Program-made: the position numbers and the translations under genes
The notes under the pieces: model-generated
What the model was told of the DNA's origin: nothing
Database searches by the model: none
The model's input: only the letters and a program-made list of their open reading frames with translations
Shown here: piece after piece, positions 9,428 through 17,855 of the stretch
How the letters are laid out: each line of letters opens with the position of its first letter
Position numbering within the stretch: the first letter of the stretch is position 1
NCBI GenBank assembly: GCA_964407665.1
Contig: CAYOWK010000012.1
Location: 1-64,000, forward strand
DNA from: CAYOWK01 sp964407665
Lineage (GTDB): Bacteria > Pseudomonadota > Alphaproteobacteria > Caulobacterales > Hyphomonadaceae
DNA: 64,000 nt
Direction: 5' to 3'

Positions 9428-10312
9428 ATGAAGGTTGCGGTCGCCATCTGCACGACAGGCAGACCTGAGGTCGTCGCCCGGTGTGTCGCCCTGGTGGGCC
9501 GGCAGCGCCGGCAACCGAACAGCATCGTGGTTTGCGGAGCTGCGCCGGCAGATATCGCCGCGCTTGTGGATGCCCCAGGCCTCCTGTCCGTTGTTTCATC
9601 CCGCAAGGGGCTGACGATCCAGCGAAACCTGGCGCTCGACACGATAGGCGGTGACGCCGACATCGTGTTTTTCATGGACGACGATTTTCTGATGCACGAG
9701 ACCTATCTGGAGAGGGTCGAACGCCTGTTCGAGGATGATCCGCAACTGGTGGCGACCACGGGACTTGTGGTTGCAGACGGCATCAATTCGGACGACGGCT
9801 ATACCTTCTCGGAGGCTGAGACGATCTTGTCCGCTGTGGCTCTGACGCCGCCAGAGGGCTCACGGAACGAATGGATTAAGGGTGTTTATGGCTGCAATTT
9901 TGCCATCCGGCAGGCCGCAGCTCTCCAGCATTCCGTGCGATTTGACGAACGTCTTCCTCTCTATGGCTGGCAGGAGGATATTGACTTCACGACCCAGCTG
10001 TCGCGTTTCGGAAAGGTGCTGCGAACGGACGCTCTTCTCGGCGTTCATCTTGGCGTGAAGGGCGGGCGGCAATCGGGATTGCGGCTCGGCTACTCCCAGG
10101 TCTCTAATCCCATCTACCTCTCCCGAAAGGGGACGATGGCGACCGGTTACGCGATCAAGCTCGTCGCCCGAAATCTCGCGGCCAACTGCGCCGGCAGTCT
10201 TAGAGCCAGGGGCAAGATCGATCGACGTGGCCGCTTGCGGGGAAATCTGATGGCGCTCCAGGACGTTTTTTTGCGCCGCCGGGTGACCCCGGAGCGAATT
10301 CTGGAGCTGTAG
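9428..10312 (+). CDS. Glycosyltransferase family 2, tandem copy 2
   Basis: 294 residues and the paralogue of 8357-9241. It has the same motif order: MKVAVAICTTGRP, FMDDDF, YGWQEDIDF and RRVTPERILEL. The second half is nearly the same as copy 1 while the nucleotide-sugar-binding first half has diverged more, as expected if the copies now use different donors or acceptors. ATG 9428 follows GGGAGC. It is separated from copy 1 by 186 bases that include the micro-ORF, and is followed after 36 bases by the polymerase-like gene. Confidence 0.9.
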   Translation: MKVAVAICTTGRPEVVARCVALVGRQRRQPNSIVVCGAAPADIAALVDAPGLLSVVSSRKGLTIQRNLALDTIGGDADIVFFMDDDFLMHETYLERVERLFEDDPQLVATTGLVVADGINSDDGYTFSEAETILSAVALTPPEGSRNEWIKGVYGCNFAIRQAAALQHSVRFDERLPLYGWQEDIDFTTQLSRFGKVLRTDALLGVHLGVKGGRQSGLRLGYSQVSNPIYLSRKGTMATGYAIKLVARNLAANCAGSLRARGKIDRRGRLRGNLMALQDVFLRRRVTPERILEL

Positions 10313-10348
10313 CGTCATGCGGCGATACTGGTCGAATCGGCGCTGGCA

Positions 10349-11728
10349 ATGATCCCGACGGTTTTCCTGCCTATCATCATGGCGTTGTTCGCCATGGCGA
10401 TGGTCTCAAAGAACAAGATCGCCGGTACGTTCTACCTGCTGGTGATCTCGCTCGTGCTGGGCGGGACCGCGATTATCCAGCTTCCTATGCTTGGGGGCGC
10501 CAGCCTCCTTGTCAGTCACTTCATGCTGGCGCTTTTTGTTTTGGTCGGGTTTCTGATGCTGCCGCCTGGCGCCCTCGCTGATGCGGCCCGCACCCAGTGG
10601 CTTGGGCTCGTAGTCTGCGCATACGCGGCGCTTATCGGGTTTTTCGGCCCCCGGCTTTTCGGTGTCGGCGTGGAAGTCTATCCGATGCGAATGGACGACG
10701 TCGGGATGGTCCCGTTCGGTCCAAGTTCATCGAACATCACTCACACGCTGTACTTTTGCGGAACGATCATATTGACGCTTGTGCTGGTGGCGTTCTTCCG
10801 GAGCGGCTCGCTGAAGTTCGGCGACCTGCGAGTTGCGGCGCTCTGGCTCGGCGGCATTCACGCCGCTGCGGGAATTGCGGACTTTACGGCCGGGACGCTG
10901 GGGTTCCCCGGTCTCTTCGATTTTGTCCGCAATGCTGACTATGCGATGGTCGAACAGACAATCAACGGATTGAAACGGGCTGCGGGCACTTTTCCCGAAC
11001 CCTCCTCCTATGCGTCGCTTTCCATTCCGGTTCTGGTCTTCGCGTCCGAGCTCTGGTTGCAGAAGTCTGACCGGACGGCGGGGCTCGTAGCCATCGCGGT
11101 TCTGGTCGCTACCGTGCTGTCGACGTCCAGCGCGGGCTTTCTCGGAATAGGGTGCTACGGCATCCTGCTCGCGTTGCGGGTGGTCACATCCTCGCACCGT
11201 CCGGCGATATTCTTCAGGCTGCTTGGAATGATGGCGGTTGCGGGGGCGCTGGTGATTCTCGGCATCCTTCTCCTGGCGCTCAACGCCAGCGCCTTTGGCA
11301 GCCTTGGCGAGGCAGTCAGCCTGATGACGATGGAGAAAGCCGGCACCGACTCCATGGATGAGCGCACCGTCTGGGCGCTTCAGGGGCTCTCACTCTTCCT
11401 CGAATCGAACGGCTTCGGCGTCGGTGCCGGGAGCTTCCGGTCTTCGAGTATTCTAACGGCATGCATAGGTTCGTTCGGCATTGTCGGAGCGATTCTCGTA
11501 CCGCTCTACTTCTTGCCCTTGTTCACGCCGCCCCTTGGAATGGAGAGCCGCCGTGCGGAGGTTCGCATTTCTGGCTGGTCGGCCGTCATGTCGCTGGTCC
11601 CGCTACTGGTGGTCGGCGTGACCCCCGATCCAGGTCTCGCTTTCGGTGTATTCGCCGGGTACGCCCTCGCGGGTGCGAGTGTGCGTGTCGGGTCTCGTCG
11701 AGGTGGGAAGGTGAGTGCGGCGAAGTAG
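10349..11728 (+). CDS. Wzy-like polysaccharide polymerase (polytopic membrane protein)
   Basis: 459 residues with about twelve hydrophobic segments and one larger soluble loop. The loop carries KRAAGTFPEPSSYASLSIP (near residue 215), a motif of O-antigen polymerase/ligase-like proteins. A second motif, ESNGFGVGAGSFRSSS near residue 355, resembles the G-x-G-x-G-S stretch of the same families. Position in a Wzx/Wzc locus makes polymerisation of the repeat unit the best guess. An 11-codon micro-ORF (10317-10352) precedes it and ends in ATGA overlap with this start. Confidence 0.75.
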   Translation: MIPTVFLPIIMALFAMAMVSKNKIAGTFYLLVISLVLGGTAIIQLPMLGGASLLVSHFMLALFVLVGFLMLPPGALADAARTQWLGLVVCAYAALIGFFGPRLFGVGVEVYPMRMDDVGMVPFGPSSSNITHTLYFCGTIILTLVLVAFFRSGSLKFGDLRVAALWLGGIHAAAGIADFTAGTLGFPGLFDFVRNADYAMVEQTINGLKRAAGTFPEPSSYASLSIPVLVFASELWLQKSDRTAGLVAIAVLVATVLSTSSAGFLGIGCYGILLALRVVTSSHRPAIFFRLLGMMAVAGALVILGILLLALNASAFGSLGEAVSLMTMEKAGTDSMDERTVWALQGLSLFLESNGFGVGAGSFRSSSILTACIGSFGIVGAILVPLYFLPLFTPPLGMESRRAEVRISGWSAVMSLVPLLVVGVTPDPGLAFGVFAGYALAGASVRVGSRRGGKVSAAK

Positions 11729-12016
11729 GTACTGAATCGGCCGTTCGGATCTATGCCGTGGGTTGAGCGGCATTCCACCACTGGTTGAATCGTCGGCGCC
11801 GGAGTTGATGCAGGCCTCCCGATGTTGCCAATTCGGCAGGTAGACTGCAGGGTAAAATCTACGGGCAGCGTTCACTTTTGGAGACCGGATAGGCGGCGCC
11901 GCCGTCAATTGGGCTCTCTGCGAGGGTGAACGTTGTTGCAGAAACCGGCGGGCTGAAGAGAACTTGAAAAGCTGGTGCTGCCAGTAGCCTTGCGAGCGAC
12001 GAAAGGCATGGGGGTG
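11729..12016 (+). other. Intergenic region before the actin-like ATPase gene
   Basis: No gene seen. CGTTCAC (11869-11875) and its inverted copy GTGAACG (11926-11932) are separated by 50 bases. This could be a regulator half-site pair or chance. No clear terminator was found after the polymerase gene. Confidence 0.35.
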
Positions 12017-13438
12017 ATGTCCTCGAACGAGGAAGTCAAAGTTGTCAGCATTGATTTTGGCACTGCTTTCTCGAAAGCGGCGGTGGCGCCCAGAGTCGCT
12101 GGTCAGATGCTTCCGTCCCGGATCCGGGTTCTTCGGGTCGGGGCCGAAGCGGACTCGCACAATCCGTATCTGGTCCCGTCAGCGCTCTGCTTGCTCGACA
12201 GGACAATCCACTTTGGCGCCCGCGCCGTCGCCGTCGCTGATACGCTTCCTGAGCGTCGCGAGGCCCTCCAGTCCTTCAAGCTCTTGCTGGGCGCCAGCGA
12301 TCTGTCGGCATTGCTCGACACATCGCCTCCGCGCAAGATCGACCCCGACGCGATCTTCACCTACCGCGACCTCATTGTACTGTTTCTGGCCTACTTCATT
12401 GATGTGACTGAGCTGGCGATGGGATCGGTCGATCTTGCCGACCCCGCGTCCAGCTGCGTGATGCGCTACACGCGCCCGGGTTGGTTCACCAGTCGAACCG
12501 GGAACGATCATGCGGAGATCGTAGCCCTGCTGCGCACAGGGAAGGGCGTCCTCGAGCAGCTGGGGTCGGGCTTCTGGAAACAACCGCTACCCTATGAGTC
12601 TGCGTCGGCAGGAATACGCGCGGCGCGCGCCCACCCAGGGCTTATCGTGGAAGCAGGCGTGTTCGAAGCGACCGCATCGGCGTCTTGCCACCTGCAGCTC
12701 ACCGACGAGCGGCTCGGTATCATGATCCTGGATATTGGTGCGGGAACGACCGACATCGAAGCATTCGTCCTGTCCGACGTCGGCGCGGCGCCGGAGCGGA
12801 TCGGCGAGTCCCGACTGACGCTGTCAATCGCGGGCGACAACATAGACCGCGTATTGCTCAATATCCTCGTCGATTCTGCAAAAGGCGCGCGTTCAATAAC
12901 GGAGCGTGCCGATGTCTGGCGCGCGCTGCTACCGAAGATACGCGGGTTGAAGGCGCAGTTGTTCGAGAAGGGGAAGGTCTCGCTGACACTTCGATCGGGT
13001 GTGACCGTAAGCTGCACTCTCTCGAAGCTGTCCGACTCAAAGGACTACAAGCGTATCGTGAAAGCCATCTCGGCGGCGTTCCGGGAGTTGGTCGATGCGG
13101 CCGCGATAGAGGCCAAGCGGCATGGGCTTCGCGAATTGCTCAGCGTCGCGACGGGCGGAGGCGCCACGCTTCCATTTGTTCAGGACCTTGTCCGAAAGAC
13201 AAAGCCCAAAGTGCGGCAGGTCTCCATGCGACGCATCGACAGCGTCCCGCAATGGGTGCGCAGCATCTCGTCTGCCGAGGAGGTCGCGCCGATCTTCAAC
13301 CAGTTGGCCGTTGTCATTGGCGGGGCGATTGCTCCCCGAAATCTTCTGATTGTTCCGGCCCCTGTCGTTCGCAGCAGCTATTCGCCGGCAGGCGGCCGCC
13401 GTTCGGAAACCCTGCGAAACGCGGAAAGCACCGGGTAG
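12017..13438 (+). CDS. Actin/Hsp70-fold ATPase of unknown function in the exopolysaccharide locus
   Basis: 473 residues from ATG 12017, which has AAAGG and GGGGGTG upstream; frames open from 11975. It has three landmarks of the actin-like ATPase superfamily: phosphate-1 loop VSIDFGTAFSKAAVA (about 8-22), phosphate-2 loop ILDIGAGTTDIEAF (about 238-251) and the adenosine motif VATGGGATLPF (about 376-386). No substrate-binding domain, membrane helix or signal peptide is visible, so it is a cytoplasmic ATPase and not a normal DnaK. The middle region (CVMRYTRPGW, then ESASAGIRAARAHPG) is family-specific and I do not recognise it. It may assist assembly or spatial organisation of the polysaccharide machinery; that is inference from context only. 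The last 61 bases overlap the convergent gene. Confidence 0.8.
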   Translation: MSSNEEVKVVSIDFGTAFSKAAVAPRVAGQMLPSRIRVLRVGAEADSHNPYLVPSALCLLDRTIHFGARAVAVADTLPERREALQSFKLLLGASDLSALLDTSPPRKIDPDAIFTYRDLIVLFLAYFIDVTELAMGSVDLADPASSCVMRYTRPGWFTSRTGNDHAEIVALLRTGKGVLEQLGSGFWKQPLPYESASAGIRAARAHPGLIVEAGVFEATASASCHLQLTDERLGIMILDIGAGTTDIEAFVLSDVGAAPERIGESRLTLSIAGDNIDRVLLNILVDSAKGARSITERADVWRALLPKIRGLKAQLFEKGKVSLTLRSGVTVSCTLSKLSDSKDYKRIVKAISAAFRELVDAAAIEAKRHGLRELLSVATGGGATLPFVQDLVRKTKPKVRQVSMRRIDSVPQWVRSISSAEEVAPIFNQLAVVIGGAIAPRNLLIVPAPVVRSSYSPAGGRRSETLRNAESTG

Positions 13439-14451
13439 TGGTCTGATCCCACGTCCGGTCCTCGTCTGACGTCCGTCGTCGACCATGCCGGCCCAGCAAA
13501 CACGTGGTCGATCCCGAATATCGGCGCTGGCGAGTAACGACGAAGGGGCGACGCCGGAGCGGGCCACGTCCGGATACCGAAGGTGCGCCGCTTTAGGGAC
13601 AGACGCTTGTCCATCCGCCGCATTGCCCAAGACCAGTCCGTGGCATTGAAGTCCCCGGCGAGGATGGCTCCGCCCACGTCTTCAAGCCCGGAAACGGCAT
13701 CCAGAACTGCAGAGATACTCGACACGTCGGCGCTCATGCCGCCTCGCCGCAGAACGTGGACGCCGATCACAGGGAACCAGCCATCCTCACTGCCTGGTAT
13801 CCTGAACTCTGCTGCTGCAAGGGGAATAGCGCCCCAATTCCCAGGCGGGCGCGACAGGCCAGCCGCCAGGTCGGCGCCGCCGCCGATGGCCCGGCCCGGC
13901 AGGCGGGAGAATATGGCGACGCCGCAATAAGGCATCGCCTCGCAGGTGAAGCGTGAGGGATAGCCGGGCAGGGCCGCAGCCAATTGCATCAGCGCCGCTT
14001 CGCCAGCCTCGGTCAACACAATGACATCGGGGGCCTCGGCTTCAATGAGTGCAAGTGTCGGGGTGAGGTCTCGGTTCTCAAACCAGAGATTGAGACTCAG
14101 GATCCGGATGTCAGGATTGCCAACCTGCCCCAGTCCTGTGCTGGCGCCGCGGATGCCAACGGCGCCAAACGAAACCAAAAGCGTTGCCGTAACGCTCGCA
14201 CCCGCGATCGCCGCCCAAAGAGGGAAAGTCTGTCGGCGAACAATCCAGGCGAGCGAAAGGGGTAAGGCCAGGACGGCAATCACTGGCACAAGCTCGGTGA
14301 CCGGCTCGAATGGCGGCGCGATGCTCGCCAGAAGGCATATCGCTGTCAGAGTGGTCAGCGCAGCGATGAACAACAGGACAGAAGGGCTTCTCACCGCGTT
14401 TCCACTCGCCCGACTGGCTTGTCTGCATGGATGGACAGCATCTGGTCTCAC
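13378..14451 (-). CDS. Membrane-anchored endonuclease/exonuclease/phosphatase-family protein
   Basis: 357 residues from GTG 14451. Three hydrophobic segments lie in the first 100 residues. The EEP domain follows with LSLNLWFEN (near 120), the strand GAILAGDFNATDWS (near 270), GIDHVF (near 313) and GSDHYPVLS (near 336). These are the metal and catalytic residues of the DNase I/exonuclease III/phosphodiesterase fold (Asn, Glu-type, Asp-Asn, Asp-His). The active site probably faces the periplasm. Function in this locus is unknown; phosphodiester or lipid-phosphate cleavage is possible. Its 3-prime end overlaps the actin-like gene on the other strand by 61 bases. Confidence 0.82.
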   Translation of the reverse strand: MRPDAVHPCRQASRASGNAVRSPSVLLFIAALTTLTAICLLASIAPPFEPVTELVPVIAVLALPLSLAWIVRRQTFPLWAAIAGASVTATLLVSFGAVGIRGASTGLGQVGNPDIRILSLNLWFENRDLTPTLALIEAEAPDVIVLTEAGEAALMQLAAALPGYPSRFTCEAMPYCGVAIFSRLPGRAIGGGADLAAGLSRPPGNWGAIPLAAAEFRIPGSEDGWFPVIGVHVLRRGGMSADVSSISAVLDAVSGLEDVGGAILAGDFNATDWSWAMRRMDKRLSLKRRTFGIRTWPAPASPLRRYSPAPIFGIDHVFAGPAWSTTDVRRGPDVGSDHYPVLSAFRRVSERRPPAGE

Positions 14452-14774
14452 TGGGTCGCATGACCCTCCCTGATGCTCAACCTCACTCGTGTCCGGAACA
14501 GGCTGGCAGAGGACGGCCGAAGCGGCGGACGGTGTTATGTGGCATGCCTGATGGCGTGGGCGTCCTCAAAGCCCGCGCGGGCATTCGTAAATGTGCGTCT
14601 GTGCTGTTGTTGTCACAAAGCCTTGCTGGAATTCTGATCAATGGCCACGCACAGGAAACAAGAGAGACGCATTGTGCGGCAGTTGATAGCGAATGAAAGG
14701 CCGAACGACCCTGTTCGCCTTCGGCGCGGAACCAGATCGATGCACAGTCGTTCTGGAATTCACCGGGGTGGGGC
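14452..14774 (+). other. Divergent intergenic region, EEP gene / priming transferase
   Basis: 323 bases between two divergent genes, so it should hold both promoters. I see no gene and no clear operator. The frames at 14427-14696 (plus) and 14483-14791 (minus) look like shadows. Confidence 0.4.
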
Positions 14775-15491
14775 ATGCACGCACTAGACAAGACTCACAA
14801 TCCGGAAGCGCTACCCGGGATACCGGCCAGGACGACCGAGCCTTACGTACTTGAGTGGCGCGACTGGCCGCGGCAGCCGGTTGGCGGTATCGCAAAACGC
14901 CTGTTCGATGTTTTTGTGGCTTCCGGTGTTGTGGTCTTTATCGCCCCGCTGCTGCTGGTGCTGCTGATTGCCGTTCACCTGCAGGATGGCGGCCCCCCCC
15001 TCTACGGGCATCGCAGGATCGGACTTGGCGGGCGTCCCTTCAAGTGTCTCAAGTTCCGCACGATGGTGACGGATTCCGATGCCGCCCTTACAAAGGTGCT
15101 GACAACGGATCCGGCGGCTGCACGGGAGTGGGCTGCCAATCGCAAGCTTGCGGTGGATCCGCGGGTCACGCGGCTGGGGAGGTTTCTCCGCCGATCGAGC
15201 CTCGACGAGCTGCCGCAGGTGTTCAACGTGCTCCGCGGTGAGATGAGCCTGGTCGGTCCCCGGCCTGTCGTGTTCGAGGAACTGGTGCGTTACGACCTCG
15301 CAAAAGTGCACTACCTGCGCGCACGCCCTGGCATCACAGGCTTGTGGCAGGTCAGTGGACGCTCCAACACCAGTTATTCCAGGCGTGTGGAGCTCGATAA
15401 ATCCTATGTGCTTCGCTGGTCTTTCCTGAGTGATGTTTCAATAATGCTCCGCACTGTTCCTGCACTTGCCTCCCGTAGCGGGGCCGTCTGA
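14775..15491 (+). CDS. Undecaprenyl-phosphate sugar phosphotransferase (ExoY/WcaJ C-domain type)
   Basis: 238 residues. It is the priming enzyme that puts the first sugar phosphate on the lipid carrier. One hydrophobic segment (KRLFDVFVASGVVVFIAPLL, about 38-57) is followed by the bacterial sugar transferase domain: GLGGRPFKCLKFRTMVTDSD, RRSSLDELPQVFNVLRGEMS, LVGPRPV and RPGITGLWQVSGRS. It is short like ExoY, without the extra membrane bundle of full-length WcaJ. TGATG overlap at 15489-15493 couples it to the next gene. The sugar is not predictable. Confidence 0.93.
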   Translation: MHALDKTHNPEALPGIPARTTEPYVLEWRDWPRQPVGGIAKRLFDVFVASGVVVFIAPLLLVLLIAVHLQDGGPPLYGHRRIGLGGRPFKCLKFRTMVTDSDAALTKVLTTDPAAAREWAANRKLAVDPRVTRLGRFLRRSSLDELPQVFNVLRGEMSLVGPRPVVFEELVRYDLAKVHYLRARPGITGLWQVSGRSNTSYSRRVELDKSYVLRWSFLSDVSIMLRTVPALASRSGAV

Positions 15492-16717
15492 TGGGCGGTC
15501 TGGACGGCATGATGGGTGGTATCGCCACGCCGCGTGATTCCCAGCATCCACAGGTGCGAGTGGCGATCATCCACTACTGGCTGGTGAATATGCGCGGGGG
15601 CGAAAAGGTCCTCGAGGCGTTGTGCGAGCTGTACCCCGACGCAGACATCTTTACGCACGTCTACAATCCCAAGGCGATGTCGCCTCGCATCCGTCGGCAC
15701 AACGTCCGGACTACGTTCATCCAGAAGCTTCCGGGCGCCTTGCGGCACTACCAGAAGTATCTGCCTCTGATGCCGATGGCGCTGGAGGAGCTGGACCTGT
15801 CTGCCTATGACCTGGTGATTTCCAGCGAGTCCGGACCTGCCAAGGGCGTCATCGTACGTCCGGACGCCGTCCACATCTGCTATTGCCATTCGCCCATGCG
15901 TTACATCTGGGACCAGTATACCCAGTACCGGAACTCAGCCGGGTTCTTCGCCCGCCTCGCCATGCCGTGGATCGCCTCCGGACTGCGTCAGTGGGACGTC
16001 ACGTCTGCGGCGAGAGTCGATTACTTCATCGCGAATTCAAAGGCCGTTGCACGGCGCATCCGGAAGTACTGGCGTCGTGACGCCGAGGTCATCGCGCCGC
16101 CCGTAGACGTTTCCCGCCTTGATGCAGCCAGTGAACGGGACGACTTCTACCTGCATGTCGGGGAACTCGTTCCCTACAAGCGTGCAGACATCGCTGTCCG
16201 CGCCTGCTCCATGCTGGATCGGCGGTTGATCGTGATCGGAGATGGTCCGGAGCTCAAGCGCCTCAAGAAGATGGCGGGGCCTTCGGTGGAGTTTCTTGGC
16301 CGCCTGCCGGACGATCTCCTTTACGAACACTACGCCCGGTGCCGCGCGCTTCTCTTCCCCGGCGAGGAGGATTTCGGCATCGTTCCCGTTGAAGCCATGG
16401 CGGCTGGCGCGCCCGTTATCGCTTTCGGCAGGGGTGGTTCAGAAGACACCATCATTGACGGACACACCGGTATAACCTTCCGGGAGCAGTCGGTCGCCAG
16501 CATGCTTTCGGCCATCATCGAGTTCGAGATGGATGAGGCGGCGTTCAGCGCGACCAACATTGCGGCGCATGCTCACAAGTTCGAGCGCAATGTCTTCAAG
16601 GACCGGTTCGCGCAAACGGTCCGCGCGATCATGGCTCGCCACAATCAGGAACGGACGCGTCCTCTCGATTTTCCGACTGCAGATCCCGTCCGCGGTCCTC
16701 GCGTCTTTTCGGATTGA
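15491..16717 (+). CDS. Glycosyltransferase family 4 (GT-B fold)
   Basis: 408 residues. The N-terminal domain starts near residue 23 (VRVAIIHYWLVNMRGGEKVL), so the first 20 residues may be a dispensable extension or the start may lie further in. CHSPMRYIWDQY near 137 and GELVPYKRADIAV near 225 are typical of the WbaZ/WcaC-like mannosyltransferase group. FPGEEDFGIVPVEAMAAGAP near 295 carries the donor-binding E-x7-E. The priming enzyme overlaps its start and another GT4 follows after six bases. It is likely to add the second or third sugar of the repeat unit. Confidence 0.9.
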   Translation: MGGLDGMMGGIATPRDSQHPQVRVAIIHYWLVNMRGGEKVLEALCELYPDADIFTHVYNPKAMSPRIRRHNVRTTFIQKLPGALRHYQKYLPLMPMALEELDLSAYDLVISSESGPAKGVIVRPDAVHICYCHSPMRYIWDQYTQYRNSAGFFARLAMPWIASGLRQWDVTSAARVDYFIANSKAVARRIRKYWRRDAEVIAPPVDVSRLDAASERDDFYLHVGELVPYKRADIAVRACSMLDRRLIVIGDGPELKRLKKMAGPSVEFLGRLPDDLLYEHYARCRALLFPGEEDFGIVPVEAMAAGAPVIAFGRGGSEDTIIDGHTGITFREQSVASMLSAIIEFEMDEAAFSATNIAAHAHKFERNVFKDRFAQTVRAIMARHNQERTRPLDFPTADPVRGPRVFSD

Positions 16718-16723
16718 TTGACG

Positions 16724-17815
16724 ATGGCGCGGAGCGGCGAGCCGGTCGCCGGTCCTGGCCGGCGCATCCTGATAAACGGGAAATTTCTGGCAGCGCCTGC
16801 AACGGGCGTACAGCGGGTTGCCCGGGAACTGATCCGCGCACTCGATTCCGACCTGAGCGAGAATCCCAGTGCTGTCGGCTGGGAAATCCTTGCTCCAGAA
16901 AACGCCGACCACTCCTTTTCGCTGGCGAATATTTCCCTCAGAGATATCGGTGGGAAGGGTGGAGCAGCATGGGAGCAGACCAGTCTGCCTCGAGCCGCAA
17001 ATGGCGGTCTTCTGGTCAGTCTCGCAAACAGCGCGCCTATCCTGCACCGGCGTGGCGTTGTCATGCTGCACGACGCACAGGTCTTTGACGCGCCTGAATC
17101 CTACTCTCCTGCCTTTCGGGCCTGGTACCGCTTCCTCCATCCTCTGCTGGCGCGCCGGTCCAGCGCTGTCCTGACGGTCTCCGACTTTTCGCGGTCGCGG
17201 CTGGCCGCCAATGGCGTCACGCAGTCCGCACACGTAGTTCCCAACGGTTTCGACCATATACTGCGTGTTGAAGCATCCCCCGACGCGCTCTCCCGCCATG
17301 GCCTGGTTTCGGGCGGGTATGTTCTGGCTTTTGCATCCCGCCAGCCGCACAAGAATACGGGACTTCTACTGGACCTGTTCTCATCGCCTCGCTCCGACGG
17401 GGTTGTGCTGGCTCTGGTAGGAGATGCGCTTCCCGGCGATGCTCGTCTCCCCGGCGACCATGTCCGGTTGCTTGGCCGTGTTCCGGATTCCGATCTGAAG
17501 GCTCTCTACAGCGGTGCTGCGGCTTTTCTTTCACCGTCGCTGACGGAAGGTTTCGGTCTCCCGGCAGGTGAGGCGGCGCTGTGCGGAACAGCCGTTCTTG
17601 TCGCGCGAGCAGGAGCCCAGACAGAAATCTGGAATTCATCCGGGCTCTGCGAAGCGCCGGATGACCAGGAAAGCTGGCGCCGGCGTCTTGATGCGCTGCT
17701 CCGAGATCCAGCAGTCCGCATGGCGACCTCACAGGTCGCCCGGAGCGTCGCCTTACGTTATACATGGCGCAATGCGGCCAGACTGCTGCGGAGCATCGTG
17801 GACCCATTGGCTTGA
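16724..17815 (+). CDS. Glycosyltransferase family 4, paralogue of the 7090-8271 gene
   Basis: 363 residues from ATG 16724 (a TTG at 16718 is in frame). Motifs: INGKFLAAPATGVQRVAREL at the N-terminus, HDAQVFDAPESYSPAFRAWY near 115, FASRQPHKNTGLLLDL near 210 and LSPSLTEGFGLPAGEAALCG near 270 for the donor site. The first two motifs are shared with the GT4 at 7090-8271 and mark a sub-family that occurs twice here. It is the last gene of the plus-strand locus; 40 bases separate it from the convergent curli operon and no strong terminator hairpin is visible. Confidence 0.88.
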   Translation: MARSGEPVAGPGRRILINGKFLAAPATGVQRVARELIRALDSDLSENPSAVGWEILAPENADHSFSLANISLRDIGGKGGAAWEQTSLPRAANGGLLVSLANSAPILHRRGVVMLHDAQVFDAPESYSPAFRAWYRFLHPLLARRSSAVLTVSDFSRSRLAANGVTQSAHVVPNGFDHILRVEASPDALSRHGLVSGGYVLAFASRQPHKNTGLLLDLFSSPRSDGVVLALVGDALPGDARLPGDHVRLLGRVPDSDLKALYSGAAAFLSPSLTEGFGLPAGEAALCGTAVLVARAGAQTEIWNSSGLCEAPDDQESWRRRLDALLRDPAVRMATSQVARSVALRYTWRNAARLLRSIVDPLA

Positions 17816-17855
17816 CGCGCATCGCAACGGACTGTGCCGTGCTGATCGTCTATTG

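Noticed and set aside
12017..13438. Actin-like ATPase considered as DnaK or FtsA
   Set aside because: It lacks the DnaK substrate-binding domain and the sequence around its nucleotide motifs does not match FtsA; only superfamily membership is supported.
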